Counted from the stretch's first letter, positions 8,820 through 20,240 are shown. The stretch is 64,000 nucleotides of DNA from Chitinophagaceae bacterium (GCA_026415715.1 JAOAGO010000006.1:1-64000); one strand, 5' to 3'. Notes: generated by a model from the sequence alone, not told the origin. Numbers and translations: made by a program.

Positions 8820-10268
8820 ATGATTACGACCGTAGAAAATAAATTGCAAAGCAGCGGAATTACCTCCCCCGATTTCAATCCAGATAAACAACATACATTA
8901 AAACGCCCTGTCAGCATTTCAGGCACCGGGTTACATACCGGTATTTTAGCAGACTTAACATTAAAACCCGCCGCTCCCGGATTTGGATTTCAGTTTCAAA
9001 GAATAGACTTGCCGGGGCAGCCTTTGATAAAAGCAGATTGCGACCTGGTAACCGACGTAAGCAGAGGTACAACCCTGGAATATAACGGAGCAAAAGTGAG
9101 TACGGTGGAACATGTACTGGCAGCACTGGTCGGTATGGGTATTGACAATTGCCTAATAGAAATTAACGGACCTGAAATACCCATCATGGACGGAAGCTCT
9201 CAACCTTTTGTTGAAATCATTGAAGAAGCGGGAGTGGAAGAACAGGATGCCAGCAAAATCTGGTATAGCATAGATGAAAACATATATTTTTACGATGACG
9301 TAAAGCGGGTAGAAATGGTAGCATTGCCCGCTATGGAATATCAGGTTACCACATTAATTGATTTTAACTCCCCTGTTTTGGGCACGCAACATGCCGGATT
9401 AAAGCACATGAAAGACTTTAAGCAGGAAATTGCGCCCTGCCGCACTTTTTGTTTCCTTCACGAACTGGAAACGCTGCTGGAAAATAACCTGATTAAAGGG
9501 GGCGATGTAAATAATGCTATCGTGATTGTGGATAAGCCCGTTGATGAAGAAGAAATGGAGCGCCTGAAAAAAATTTTTAAGAAAGAAAAAATTGAAGTAA
9601 AGAGCGAGGGCTACCTGAATAACCTGGAATTACGCTTTCCCAACGAGCCGGCACGTCACAAATTACTTGACGTCATCGGCGACCTCGCATTAATCGGTTA
9701 CCCCATCAAAGCCAGAATAATAGCTAACCGACCGGGACATAAAACAAACGTAGAGTTTGCCAAAAAAATCAAACAATACATCAAAAAAAACAAACATACC
9801 CGCGGCATTCCGATTTACAATCCCAACCTACCCCCGATTTACGACCTGAAATACATAGAAAAAACGCTACCGCACCGATACCCTTTTTTACTGGTGGATA
9901 AAATTATTGAGCTGAGCGATACGCATATTGTAGGCGTGAAAAATGTAACGTACAACGAGTGGTTTTTTCAAGGCCATTTTCCGGGTAATCCCGTCATGCC
10001 CGGTGTTTTACAAATAGAGGCGCTGGCCCAATGCGGAGGTATTTTGGCCATCAATCTCAGCGGAGGCGGGCAGTACGATACCTATTTTCTTAAAATTGAT
10101 AATTGCAAATTCAAAAATATGGTTCGCCCGGGCGATACTCTTATTCTGAAAATGGAACTCTCGGCCCCCATCCGCAGAGGAATTTGTGAAATGAGAGGAA
10201 CGGCTTATGTTGGCAATAAAGTATGCGCCGAGGGTGATCTGGTTGCCCAAATCATCAAAAAAGGATAA
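8820..10268 (+). CDS. lpxC-fabZ: Bifunctional UDP-acyl-GlcNAc deacetylase / hydroxyacyl-ACP dehydratase
   Basis: This 482-residue fusion is characteristic of Bacteroidota. Residues 25-330 are LpxC, the committed zinc deacetylase of lipid A synthesis, with H98 (TVEHVLAAL), H280 and D284 ([11 protein letters not shown]) and H307. Residues 345-482 are FabZ, the hotdog-fold dehydratase of fatty acid elongation, with [11 protein letters not shown], catalytic H386 ([11 protein letters not shown]) and E400. Both enzymes use hydroxyacyl substrates, so fusion may balance lipid A and phospholipid flux. About 24 residues precede the normal LpxC start ([11 protein letters not shown]); the promoter 4 nt upstream indicates that they are translated. 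gyrB follows in the place where lpxA is often found. Confidence 0.97.
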   Translation: MITTVENKLQSSGITSPDFNPDKQHTLKRPVSISGTGLHTGILADLTLKPAAPGFGFQFQRIDLPGQPLIKADCDLVTDVSRGTTLEYNGAKVSTVEHVLAALVGMGIDNCLIEINGPEIPIMDGSSQPFVEIIEEAGVEEQDASKIWYSIDENIYFYDDVKRVEMVALPAMEYQVTTLIDFNSPVLGTQHAGLKHMKDFKQEIAPCRTFCFLHELETLLENNLIKGGDVNNAIVIVDKPVDEEEMERLKKIFKKEKIEVKSEGYLNNLELRFPNEPARHKLLDVIGDLALIGYPIKARIIANRPGHKTNVEFAKKIKQYIKKNKHTRGIPIYNPNLPPIYDLKYIEKTLPHRYPFLLVDKIIELSDTHIVGVKNVTYNEWFFQGHFPGNPVMPGVLQIEALAQCGGILAINLSGGGQYDTYFLKIDNCKFKNMVRPGDTLILKMELSAPIRRGICEMRGTAYVGNKVCAEGDLVAQIIKKG

Positions 10269-10381
10269 AGCCGGACAGCCAATTCAATGAGCCCTATTTT
10301 CATATAAAAAAACCGGGATTTTTTTCATTTTTTTAGCCCGAAAAACTCTTCCGATTTTAAGGTTACCCCCCTTTTTTTACG

Positions 10382-10389
10382 TACTTTTG
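10382..10389 (+). promoter_or_regulatory. Candidate -7 box for gyrB
   Basis: TACTTTTG fits TAnnTTTG, 44 nt before the gyrB ATG. The -33 position shows only a T-rich stretch (TTTT at 10355-10358) rather than a clear TTTG. The 165-bp gap after lpxC-fabZ makes a separate gyrB promoter likely. Confidence 0.45.
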
Positions 10390-10421
10390 TAAGGCATAAA
10401 TTTTGACAAATCTTAAATTGA

Positions 10422-12410
<1,989 letters not shown>

Positions 12411-12624
12411 CAAGTATGAAATAAATTTAGCAGATTGGCAAATCAAAAACCGAATGATACCTTCTATTCAAATCATTCATGGTTTCGATTTTGAGATAAA
12501 ATGCTTTCTTTCATCCGAATATGATAGCAAACTCATGAAGTTGTAATAAGACGCCATACCGCATTTTCTGAAAAAAAATTAACATTACTCCCTTTCATTA
12601 CTTAGTTGATTTTTGTTTCCTGAA

Positions 12625-14076
12625 TTACTGCCCTTGCGCTAAGCTATACCCTTTTTTATCACCCCACTGATTCAGTAGCTCCAGGGAACAGATTTTGAAA
12701 TTACCGCTCATGCTTACATACAGTCCGATAATATCCTGCTGATTCAGGGGTTCTTCATCAATGCTTTCAAACCGAACATTGTATTGATTCACCAGGTTGG
12801 TATATACAGACCCCGTTGGCCAAACCTGTGTTCCCCGGTTACTGATGTTAATAAGTTGAAATTTTACGCCTGCATGTCGCTTACATTTGGCTGCAATAGC
12901 TTCGGGCAGTTCGTCGCTTTCGATAAAAAGATCAACTCCGACAATTTTTTCTTCGGCACTTTCTTGCGAAACCAGCATGGGGTTTGACTTTAATTTCATG
13001 GGTACCGGTGTTCCCGGTTTATTGGGTATAATTTCCCTGGCGCCGCTTTGCGGTAATTTTCCAAAATTAGCAATGATGGCTTCAGCAAATGCTGTAGTAT
13101 TTACGGGCGGTATGGTTTTATCGCCAAAGTCGGCTGTATGAACGCCTGATTCCAGCGTGTACAGCAATGCATTTTCAATGATGGCAGCATTTTCCGTTAG
13201 GCCCAGATGCCTGAGCATGGATAAACCGCTTAAAAGAAGCGCCGTGGGATTGGCAATATTTTTTCCGGCGATATCCGGGGCGGTACCGTGTACCGCTTCA
13301 AAAATGGAAATATGATCGCCGATATTGGCCGATGGCGCAAAACCCAAACCCCCAACCAGTCCCGCACAAAGATCGGATACAATATCCCCTTGTAAATTGG
13401 TCAAAACAATCACATCAAAGGTATCCGGACGGGTCACCAGTTTCATACACAAATCATCTACGATAACGTCATCTGCCTTTAGATCGGGAAACTCTTTGGC
13501 TACTTCATAAAAACATTCCAGAAAAAGGCCGTCGGTAATTTTCATAATGTTGGCCTTATGGCCGCAGGTGATGCGCCTTGCTTTTTTTTGAGAAGCCAGT
13601 TCAAATGCATAGCGGATTACCTGAAGACTTCCCGGACGTGTTATGAACCGGCGGCTCAAGGCTACGTCGTGTGTCAGCATGTGCTCAATACCACCATACG
13701 TGTCTTCAATATTTTCCCGCACTACGGTGATATCTACCGGAATGCCCGCTTTGCTGAAAACCGTGTCAACGCCATGCAAACTTTTAAATGTGCGTATATT
13801 GGCAAACGTATTCCATGTTTTTCTGGCGGTTACATTTATACTTTTCACGCCTTTGCCTTTCGGGGTTTCCATAGGGCCCTTAAATAAAATTCCGAGGCTT
13901 TCAATTGTTTCTTTGGCTTTTGGCGTCATCCCGTTATTATATCCATTGTCAAAAACCCATTTACCCATTTCCACCTCTTCATATTCTAAAGGAACTTTAT
14001 TGGATTTAAATATTTTCAATACAGCCTCCATGATTTCGGGGCCGATTCCGTCTCCGCGGGCAACTGCAATTTTCAT
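12625..14076 (-). CDS. icd: Isocitrate dehydrogenase with NAD-type cofactor residues
   Basis: The 483-residue protein has the isocitrate/isopropylmalate dehydrogenase fold plus a C-terminal extension of about 130 residues, as in the Thermus/alphaproteobacterial type. The isocitrate site is intact (S79, N81, R85, R95, R120, Y127, K174, D207, D231, D235). The cofactor loop reads HGTAPDIAGKNIANP, giving D268, I269 and A275 where NADP-dependent E. coli enzyme has K344, Y345 and V351. Asp-Ile-Ala is the set known from NAD-dependent enzymes and from engineered NAD-using E. coli enzyme. Relatives are usually labelled NADP-dependent, so the inference needs assay. It diverges from apaG. Confidence 0.92.
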   Translation of the reverse strand: MKIAVARGDGIGPEIMEAVLKIFKSNKVPLEYEEVEMGKWVFDNGYNNGMTPKAKETIESLGILFKGPMETPKGKGVKSINVTARKTWNTFANIRTFKSLHGVDTVFSKAGIPVDITVVRENIEDTYGGIEHMLTHDVALSRRFITRPGSLQVIRYAFELASQKKARRITCGHKANIMKITDGLFLECFYEVAKEFPDLKADDVIVDDLCMKLVTRPDTFDVIVLTNLQGDIVSDLCAGLVGGLGFAPSANIGDHISIFEAVHGTAPDIAGKNIANPTALLLSGLSMLRHLGLTENAAIIENALLYTLESGVHTADFGDKTIPPVNTTAFAEAIIANFGKLPQSGAREIIPNKPGTPVPMKLKSNPMLVSQESAEEKIVGVDLFIESDELPEAIAAKCKRHAGVKFQLINISNRGTQVWPTGSVYTNLVNQYNVRFESIDEEPLNQQDIIGLYVSMSGNFKICSLELLNQWGDKKGYSLAQGQ

Positions 14077-14097
14077 TACACAAAAATTTTAAAGTTC

Positions 14098-14147
14098 ATT
14101 CATATTTCGTGGTAAAAATACATTCTCACGGGCGAACAAATATGAAT
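14098..14147. repeat. 10-bp inverted repeat in the icd/apaG divergent gap
   Basis: ATTCATATTT (14098-14107) is the exact reverse complement of AAATATGAAT (14138-14147), with 30 bp between. It sits 22 bp from the icd start and upstream of the apaG promoter, so it could bind a dimeric regulator acting on both genes. Confidence 0.4.
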
Positions 14148-14161
14148 TTCTCCGGTTTAAT

Positions 14162-14191
14162 TTTGAATTACGGGAATTTTGATTAGTTTTA
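14162..14191 (+). promoter_or_regulatory. apaG promoter, near-leaderless
   Basis: TTTG (14162-14165), an 18-nt spacer and TAGTTTTA (14184-14191; last base A instead of G) precede the apaG ATG at 14196 by 4 nt. Spacing fits the Bacteroidota promoter and predicts a transcript with no real leader. Confidence 0.5.
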
Positions 14192-14195
14192 CCTC

Positions 14196-14582
14196 ATGAC
14201 ACATAAAATATCCGAAGGCGTAAAAGTAAGCGTGGAAACATTTTACCAGCCCGATTACAGCAATCCACTGCTTTCGGAATTCATTTTTGCCTATCGCATC
14301 ACCATCGAAAATCACAACCCGTTTCCCGTTAAGTTACATCGTCGTCACTGGTTTATATTTGACAGTAACGGCACTTATCGCGAAGTAGAAGGCGAAGGAG
14401 TGGTTGGCGAACAACCGGTGATTCAACCCGGCGATTCCTATCAATATGTCAGCAGTTGTAACCTGCGAACCGAAATGGGAAGAATGCACGGCGCCTACAC
14501 CATGGAAAATCTTCACACCAAAAAATTATTTCAGGTAGGCATACCTTACTTCGAAATGATTGCTCCCTTTAAAGGAAATTAA
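14196..14582 (+). CDS. apaG: ApaG domain protein
   Basis: This 128-residue protein covers the whole ApaG (DUF525) domain, a fibronectin-III-like beta sandwich. Recognisable family motifs are FAYRITIENHNPFPVKL, RHWFIFDSNG, VEGEGVVGEQPVIQPGDSY and the late MHGAYTM. The family was first linked to Co2+/Mg2+ efflux in enterobacteria, but that role is weakly supported; the fold is also found in eukaryotic F-box and polymerase-associated proteins. No diadenosine tetraphosphatase gene (apaH) is nearby, unlike in E. coli. It ends 3 bp before the stop of the convergent gldB. Confidence 0.92.
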   Translation: MTHKISEGVKVSVETFYQPDYSNPLLSEFIFAYRITIENHNPFPVKLHRRHWFIFDSNGTYREVEGEGVVGEQPVIQPGDSYQYVSSCNLRTEMGRMHGAYTMENLHTKKLFQVGIPYFEMIAPFKGN

Positions 14583-14585
14583 CAA

Positions 14586-15614
14586 TTAACGGGGCTTGTA
14601 TTTGGCTTCTTCCAGAATTTTTCTCGGTGGTACATTCATCAGTTCAGACACGGTTAGTCCGGGATGCTTTTCTGCATATTTTCTTACAATCTGCCGTCCT
14701 ATCCATTGCCCGATATTTCCCGGCGAATAATCCTGATTCAGCCCCACGGTAAAGGGGGCCTCACCAATATAATTTTTTACAACTGAGGGTTCAATACTGT
14801 TCAGGTCGGTCGTACGGACGATGTCGGCCCAAATCAGTCCCTCATTGCGGGCACACCAGGTAAGTTGTAACTGAGTGAATCCTGTTTTTACACTATCATG
14901 TGCATAAGGCATCAGTTTGTCAAGCAGCCACCATCGTTTTCCCTTCTCAATCATTTGCTCAATCAAAGGTTTTCCGGCGCTCTGGTCGGGAAAAAGATCT
15001 TCAATGACGGCTTTCATACAGCCTGCAGTGATGTATTCCGGTGAAAAGCGTCTTGAAATATACTGTGGATAGAGTTCAACAAACCAGGGTTCCTGATATA
15101 AACTAAAAGAAGAACCGGCAAATTGCTGAAGGCCTATAGCCAGTCCTTTATGCGTAACGGCAATGCCCGGTGCCGTAAAAGGGCCCACATAAAGAAATAT
15201 ATTTCCAACAGGATAATCCGGAAAATAATATTTTAAATAACGAAAAGCCCCGGTCAAATCTTTCTGCAGCCATTCCGTATTTCGGTAGCGGAGCATCAGA
15301 CTGTCAAAAACCGGACGATAATCTCTTAAAAAAATTTTTACGGTTTGAAGTGTTGCTGAATCTTCTGTACTGCCCGTAACGCCAAGAATGTTTTTCATAT
15401 AATCATCATAAAATTCGGGGTGGGCAGAACGAAGGCTGATGAGTGAGGTGCGCAGATTTTGCGTATCCAGCGAAAAAAAGGATTTGTCAAAACGGATTAA
15501 ACGAACGGATATTTTTATGTTTGACACGTCGGGTACATCCTTTCGGCTCTTGCAGGAAGGGAAACTCAGGGAAACAATATACAGAACAAGGTAGAATAAG
15601 GATATCAATTTCAT
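14586..15614 (-). CDS. gldB: GldB-type gliding motility lipoprotein
   Basis: I place the start at the ATG at 15614, giving 342 residues that open with a lipoprotein signal (hydrophobic residues 3-17, SFPSC, lipidated C21). The same frame stays open for another 318 codons antisense to nadE, but that part is not coding. The body (IRFDKSFF near the N-terminus, HPEFYDDYM, YYFPDYPVG, and GQWIGRQIVRKYAEKHP near the end) resembles GldB, a membrane lipoprotein needed for gliding in Flavobacterium and widespread in non-gliding relatives. GldC, its usual partner, was not found. Divergent from nadE. Confidence 0.78.
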   Translation of the reverse strand: MKLISLFYLVLYIVSLSFPSCKSRKDVPDVSNIKISVRLIRFDKSFFSLDTQNLRTSLISLRSAHPEFYDDYMKNILGVTGSTEDSATLQTVKIFLRDYRPVFDSLMLRYRNTEWLQKDLTGAFRYLKYYFPDYPVGNIFLYVGPFTAPGIAVTHKGLAIGLQQFAGSSFSLYQEPWFVELYPQYISRRFSPEYITAGCMKAVIEDLFPDQSAGKPLIEQMIEKGKRWWLLDKLMPYAHDSVKTGFTQLQLTWCARNEGLIWADIVRTTDLNSIEPSVVKNYIGEAPFTVGLNQDYSPGNIGQWIGRQIVRKYAEKHPGLTVSELMNVPPRKILEEAKYKPR

Positions 15615-15695
15615 AACTCTATCAATACGAAATTTTACCAAAAATGTTGTGTTTAAAAATTCAACAATACAACCAAATGCCCTGCAGAATTGCTG

Positions 15696-15703
15696 TATTT
15701 TCG
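15696..15703 (+). promoter_or_regulatory. Imperfect -7 box 4 nt before nadE
   Basis: TATTTTCG (one mismatch to TAnnTTTG) is followed by CAAT and the ATG at 15708. No TTTG is seen at -33. The 4-nt spacing matches the other leaderless candidates in the window and supports ATG 15708 over the upstream in-frame TTG at 15690. Confidence 0.4.
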
Positions 15704-15707
15704 CAAT

Positions 15708-17390
15708 ATGAAAATTGCAGTTGCGCAGCAAAATTATCACATCGGAAATTTTGAGGCGAATACAAAAAAAATCATTGAGGCGGTGAATGAAGCCGAAGCC
15801 GCCGGCGCGGACCTGATTCTTTTCTCTGAGTTGTGTGTTTGCGGCTACCCGCCCAGAGATTTTCTGGAATTTGATGATTTTATTGAGCAATGTTATGCTG
15901 CCATTGACAACATCAGAAAACATACCCGCCGCATTGCCGTTCTGGTTGGCGCACCCCGGCGCAATCCGCAAAAAGAAGGAAAAGACCTGCTGAATGCCGC
16001 ATGGTTTCTTTATGAAGAAGAAGTAAAAGCTATTGTAGCCAAAACCTGTTTGCCCAATTATGATGTGTTTGATGAATACAGGCACTTTGAACCGGCCTAC
16101 GAATGGCAGGTCATACCGTTTAAGGGAAAAAAACTGGCAGTAACCCTGTGCGAGGATATCTGGAATCTGGGAGATAATCCCCTGTACCGCATCTGCCCGA
16201 TGGATAAACTCACTGCCAAAAAACCGGATATCATGCTGAATCTGTCCGCTTCTCCCTTTGACTATACACATGTTGAAGACCGGAAAGCCATCATAAAACA
16301 AAACGTACTGAAATACGGACTGCCTGTTTTTTACTGTAATGCTACAGGTAGCCAGACTGAAATTGTTTTTGACGGCGGTTCGCTGATTTTTGACCGGCAC
16401 GGAAATATGATTCGCCAGATGCCTTTGTTTCAGGAAGCATTGGAGATGTTTGAACTGGATGAGGAAGGGCGGATTCTTCAACCTGTTTCCATACCTGTTG
16501 ACGAAATACCGGATGAAGAACTTCACCCCATAGATTTCAACCCCCGCCTGTCCATTGCTCAAATTCACGACGCCATAATTTATGGCATTAAGGATTATTT
16601 TCTGAAAATGGGATTTTCTAAAGCCATCATCGGCAGCAGCGGCGGAATAGACAGCGCCGTTACCCTATGCCTGGCATGCAAGGCTTTAGGGCCGGAAAAT
16701 GTCAGAGCACTTCTGATGCCTTCCCCCTTTTCATCGGAGCATTCCGTAAAAGATGCGGAACAACTCAGTAAAAACCTGGGAAATCCTTATGACATTGTTT
16801 CCATCACGCAGGTTTTTGAAGCATACCTTGCACAACTGAATCCGTATTTCAACAACCTGCCTTTCAGTATTGCGGAAGAGAATTTACAGTCCCGCATAAG
16901 AGGGAATTACCTCATGGCATTAGCCAATAAATTCGGTTATATATTACTGAATACTTCCAATAAAAGCGAATTGGCTACCGGATACGGAACCTTGTACGGC
17001 GACATGGCAGGCGGATTAAGCGTGCTGGGCGATTGTTATAAAACTCAGGTTTATGCCCTGGCAGAATATATTAACCGGGAAAAAGAAATTATACCTCGAA
17101 ACATCATAAAAAAAATTCCTTCGGCCGAATTAAGACATGGCCAGAAAGATTCCGACTCTTTACCGGAATATGAAATCCTGGACAAAATACTCTATCAATA
17201 TATAGAGCGCAGAAAAGGGCCTCAGGAAATCAAAGCCATGGGATTTGACCCGGTTATTGTGGATAAAACATTAAAACTGGTTAATTCCAACGAATATAAA
17301 CGTCATCAGTTTTGTCCCATTATCCGTATCTCGACCAAAGCTTTCGGGCCGGGCCGGAGAATGCCTATAGTTGCCAAATATCTTTCCTGA
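15708..17390 (+). CDS. nadE: Glutamine-dependent NAD+ synthase
   Basis: The 560-residue enzyme amidates nicotinate adenine dinucleotide, the last step of NAD synthesis. The N-terminal nitrilase-like glutaminase domain carries the triad E41 (FSELCVCGYPP), K112 (AKTCLPNYDVFDE) and C148 (TLCEDIW). The C-terminal ATP-pyrophosphatase domain has the P-loop SGGIDS at 311-316. Glutamine can therefore supply ammonia. The ATG at 15708 is preferred over TTG 15690 because family sequence starts at MKIAVAQQN. nadC, an earlier gene of the same pathway, lies at 38.9 kb. The convergent lipoprotein gene ends 4 bp away. Confidence 0.96.
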   Translation: MKIAVAQQNYHIGNFEANTKKIIEAVNEAEAAGADLILFSELCVCGYPPRDFLEFDDFIEQCYAAIDNIRKHTRRIAVLVGAPRRNPQKEGKDLLNAAWFLYEEEVKAIVAKTCLPNYDVFDEYRHFEPAYEWQVIPFKGKKLAVTLCEDIWNLGDNPLYRICPMDKLTAKKPDIMLNLSASPFDYTHVEDRKAIIKQNVLKYGLPVFYCNATGSQTEIVFDGGSLIFDRHGNMIRQMPLFQEALEMFELDEEGRILQPVSIPVDEIPDEELHPIDFNPRLSIAQIHDAIIYGIKDYFLKMGFSKAIIGSSGGIDSAVTLCLACKALGPENVRALLMPSPFSSEHSVKDAEQLSKNLGNPYDIVSITQVFEAYLAQLNPYFNNLPFSIAEENLQSRIRGNYLMALANKFGYILLNTSNKSELATGYGTLYGDMAGGLSVLGDCYKTQVYALAEYINREKEIIPRNIIKKIPSAELRHGQKDSDSLPEYEILDKILYQYIERRKGPQEIKAMGFDPVIVDKTLKLVNSNEYKRHQFCPIIRISTKAFGPGRRMPIVAKYLS

Positions 17391-17394
17391 TAAA

Positions 17395-17844
17395 TCAGTG
17401 GTACGTTACAACTAAATCACTGGCAGGGCCAGCAGGCGGAGTGTGTATAACCTGAACGACCAGAAGGGTATCTGATAAATGTTTCAGCGTCATCTCTCTT
17501 GCGGTATAAGGAATCAGTTCCTGCGACACTACAAGTACAGTTTCATTTTCACGGAAAGACCAGTAAAGCGGAGTTACGGAAGGACCGGGGACATTACAGC
17601 GAATGATGTTATCTGAAATAAATCCTTCACCAAGCGGCCTGAACCTAACTAAATTATCTCTGTAGCAAGGCGGAACCAGATGCATGGCATCCATACCGGC
17701 CCGAACAACGGAACGAAGACTCCAGAGATTTTGAATTAACAATTCTGTTTTGGTTTTTTGATAAGTAACATATCGCTGACAACCTGTGATCACGCAAAAC
17801 AGAAAGGACAATACGGTGAATACAATAGTACATTTTAATTTCAT
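17395..17844 (-). CDS. Lipocalin-like lipoprotein
   Basis: The start at ATG 17844 gives 149 residues beginning with a lipoprotein signal (hydrophobic LKCTIVFTVLSFLFCVITGC, Cys about 21). An upstream in-frame start would add 23 residues before the signal and is unlikely. The mature part has a W...PC...DN..RF pattern and repeated beta strands (TLLVVQVIHTPP) like the lipocalin-type lipoproteins common in Bacteroidota, but the match is loose. It would sit in the periplasm attached to a membrane. It is convergent with nadE and nothing suggests a ligand. Confidence 0.68.
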   Translation of the reverse strand: MKLKCTIVFTVLSFLFCVITGCQRYVTYQKTKTELLIQNLWSLRSVVRAGMDAMHLVPPCYRDNLVRFRPLGEGFISDNIIRCNVPGPSVTPLYWSFRENETVLVVSQELIPYTAREMTLKHLSDTLLVVQVIHTPPAGPASDLVVTYH

Positions 17845-18017
17845 AATGTGAAGTATTAATTTTACAAAATGGTTTGTTAAAAAGAAAAGATGCTGTTGTA
17901 AAAAAAACAGCAAACGAAAACCATGCCCTGGTTATAACCAGCGCCGTATTTTAACGTATTATAAACTGTTTGATGTTCATCAAAAAATGCAACGCAACTC
18001 GCCTAAAACGCTAAAAG

Positions 18018-18944
18018 ATGAAAGCCACTGTTTATAAATCTACCGGAAGCTGGTACACCGTGAAAGACGAATCAGGTCAGTGGCGTCAGGCAAGAATAAA
18101 AGGAATCTTTAAGCTGGATGATATCACGAGCACCAATCCCGTTGTGGTTGGCGATTTAGTGGAAATTGAGCCGGAAGACGAGGAGAAACTAACGGCAGTG
18201 ATTACTCATATTTATCCCCGGCAGAATTACATCAACCGTCAAAGCCCACGCCATAAAAAACACCAGCATATTATTGCTTCTAATTTAGATCAAAGCATAC
18301 TTTTGGTTACGCTCCGGCAACCACGTACGCAGCAGGGTTTTATTGACCGGTTTCTGATAGTATCCGAAATGTACAAGGTGCCATCTGTTATTGTTTTTAA
18401 TAAAAGCGATTTATATAGCCCGGAAGACATGGAGCTGTATGAAAAATGGCGAAAAATGTATGAAGGGGCTGGTTATCCGGTATTACTTATCAGTGTAAAA
18501 ACCGGCAGCGGAATGGAAAGAGTACACAGACTTTTGCATCATAAAACCACTTTACTGAGCGGCCACAGCGGGGTTGGAAAGTCGTCTTTTCTGAATGTAC
18601 TGCTGCCACACCTGCATTTAAAAACAGAACAGGTAAGCCTGCGCAGCGGAAAAGGGAAGCATACAACCACTTTTGCGCAAATGTTTGACCTGCCCGACGG
18701 CGGCCGTATCATAGATACTCCCGGTGTAAAGGAATTCGGACTTATTTATCTGAAACGTGCTGAATTATCTCATTACTTTCCGGAAATGAAAAGCCGGCTT
18801 ATAAATTGCCGGTTCAATAATTGCCTGCACATCAAAGAGCCGGAATGTGCCGTCAGGCATGCGGTTGAAAACGGAGAAATAACATCCGAGCGATATGAAA
18901 GCTATCTCGCTATTCTTGAAACAATTGAAGAAGCTGATTATTGA
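18018..18944 (+). CDS. rsgA: Ribosome small subunit-dependent GTPase A
   Basis: The 308-residue protein has an N-terminal OB fold, then a circularly permuted GTPase with the order NKSD (128-131), GHSGVGKSS (182-190) and DTPG (233-236). A zinc-binding tail follows (C264, C269, H271, C277). RsgA acts late in 30S subunit maturation, hydrolysing GTP when bound to the subunit. The permuted order is diagnostic. The gene is single, with 173 bp upstream and no clear promoter box near its ATG. Confidence 0.96.
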   Translation: MKATVYKSTGSWYTVKDESGQWRQARIKGIFKLDDITSTNPVVVGDLVEIEPEDEEKLTAVITHIYPRQNYINRQSPRHKKHQHIIASNLDQSILLVTLRQPRTQQGFIDRFLIVSEMYKVPSVIVFNKSDLYSPEDMELYEKWRKMYEGAGYPVLLISVKTGSGMERVHRLLHHKTTLLSGHSGVGKSSFLNVLLPHLHLKTEQVSLRSGKGKHTTTFAQMFDLPDGGRIIDTPGVKEFGLIYLKRAELSHYFPEMKSRLINCRFNNCLHIKEPECAVRHAVENGEITSERYESYLAILETIEEADY

Positions 18945-19019
18945 AATGCTCCGAAAAAGTTGACTTTCAGAAAATAGCCGGGGCTAACTGAGGGTATCAA
19001 AGAATGAATATTCTTTCAG

Positions 19020-19349
19020 TCAGGCAATATTCCGGTTTTCTACATTGAACAAACGATTTTCCAGAATATTCGCTAACTCAACAACAGCTTTGTTTTCTTT
19101 GCTGAGGGCATCCCGGGTTTTCGTCGGGAAAAGGGAAATACCGTTGTAAATACTGTAATGCAAAGTCAGTTCCTGGCCCTTATAGCGAAATTCCCAGTCA
19201 ATACTGTCAAAGTCATCCTGTTTGTGAGAAAACCTGATATTCAAATCCCGGCTCAGGATGTCGGCTATCTCATAAAATTGCTTCAAACCCCCGTTTTCGG
19301 TTATTACGGCTTCCGTGCAGCCCAATGAAGTACGTAAAATAAGGCTCAT
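19020..19349 (-). CDS. Hypothetical protein, 109 residues
   Basis: This soluble 109-residue protein begins at an ATG and has no signal or membrane segment. It shows mixed helix and strand, with FDSIDWEFRYKGQELTLHYSIYNGISLF suggesting a small beta sheet in the middle and a helical C-terminus (AVVELANILENRLF). I do not recognise a family. It is followed on the same strand, 91 bp further upstream, by a small lipoprotein gene. No function proposed. Confidence 0.6.
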   Translation of the reverse strand: MSLILRTSLGCTEAVITENGGLKQFYEIADILSRDLNIRFSHKQDDFDSIDWEFRYKGQELTLHYSIYNGISLFPTKTRDALSKENKAVVELANILENRLFNVENRNIA

Positions 19350-19440
19350 GATTAAGTTGTTTTAGTTGTTCATGCTACGGATATTCGTAAGCACACATTA
19401 AAGACTTTTCAGGGTGCCATAAAGCTGCATGAAACGAACA

Positions 19441-19635
19441 TTAACTTTTGAATTTTTTTGCTTTTTTAACAGCTTTCATGGCTTCCGGGTCTCCGCTCAG
19501 AATTCGTTCGGCTCCGATATTTTTCCCGTTGGTGGGACAACCGGTCTTTCGCTTAAAAAGTTGACTCATTATACCGCAGGATGATAGTAAAATCTCCAAA
19601 CCGAGAAATATTGCCATATATCGGCGGACTGACAT
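19441..19635 (-). CDS. Small lipoprotein, 64 residues
   Basis: A short hydrophobic stretch (residues 6-18) leads into LLSSC, a lipoprotein signal with Cys 20. The remaining 44 residues are basic, contain a second Cys in GCPTNGKNIGAERIL, and end in a Lys-rich helix. Proteins of this size and shape are common in Bacteroidota and lack known function. It starts 33 bp from the end of the carbonic anhydrase-like gene on the same strand, so the two may share a transcript. Confidence 0.6.
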   Translation of the reverse strand: MSVRRYMAIFLGLEILLSSCGIMSQLFKRKTGCPTNGKNIGAERILSGDPEAMKAVKKAKKFKS

Positions 19636-19667
19636 GATACTGAGGTTTACCTTTTTAACGAAAAATA

Positions 19668-20240
19668 TTATTCTAAATTGTCTGCTTTCCGGTATCTCGG
19701 GTAAAGTTCTTTTCCTTCAGCATCGGTAAAACGATACCATGAAGCATACATTACATAATTGTTAGCAATGCGGCTGATATTACCGGTTATCAGTTCGGGT
19801 GAAATTTCCTTTATTTTCCGCGCCGGTACTCCGGCATAAACACTGCCTTCTTCACAAATCATATTTTCGGTTACAATGGCGCCAGCCGCTATGATGGTAT
19901 TGCTTTTCACTACGGCATTATCCATAATAATGGCGCCCATACCAACCAGCACATTGTCTTCCAGCGTACATCCGTGAACTATGGCATGATGGCCAATGGA
20001 TACATTATTACCAATTGTTGTTCCGAAGCGCTGATACGTGCCGTGAATGCATACCCCATCCTGAACGTTTACTTTATTCCCGATGCGGATGAAATTGACG
20101 TCGCCCCGAACCACACAGTTAAACCAGAAGCTGCAGTCATCTCCTGTAATGACATCTCCCGTAATGGTAGCATTTGGCGCAAGGAATACATTTTGTCCAA
20201 ACTTCGGATATTTTCCTTGCACCGGAAGAATTAACGCCAT
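19668..20240 (-). CDS. Gamma carbonic anhydrase-like hexapeptide protein
   Basis: The ATG at 20240 gives 190 residues starting MALILPVQGKYPKFG; a longer TTG-started form lacks family support. Left-handed beta-helix repeats run from about 15 to 150. Zinc ligands expected for the YrdA/gamma carbonic anhydrase family are visible in VCIHGTYQRFG and GHHAIVHGC, with the family arginine in CVVRGDVN. The members bind zinc and some hydrate CO2, but many show no activity. C-terminal helix from about 155. Confidence 0.88.
   Translation of the reverse strand: MALILPVQGKYPKFGQNVFLAPNATITGDVITGDDCSFWFNCVVRGDVNFIRIGNKVNVQDGVCIHGTYQRFGTTIGNNVSIGHHAIVHGCTLEDNVLVGMGAIIMDNAVVKSNTIIAAGAIVTENMICEEGSVYAGVPARKIKEISPELITGNISRIANNYVMYASWYRFTDAEGKELYPRYRKADNLE

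Noticed and set aside
15615..16568. Long open frame on the minus strand extending gldB upstream for 318 codons
   Set aside because: It lies fully antisense to nadE, whose motifs are intact, and a lipoprotein signal begins at the ATG at 15614. The extra part is not protein-like in family terms.
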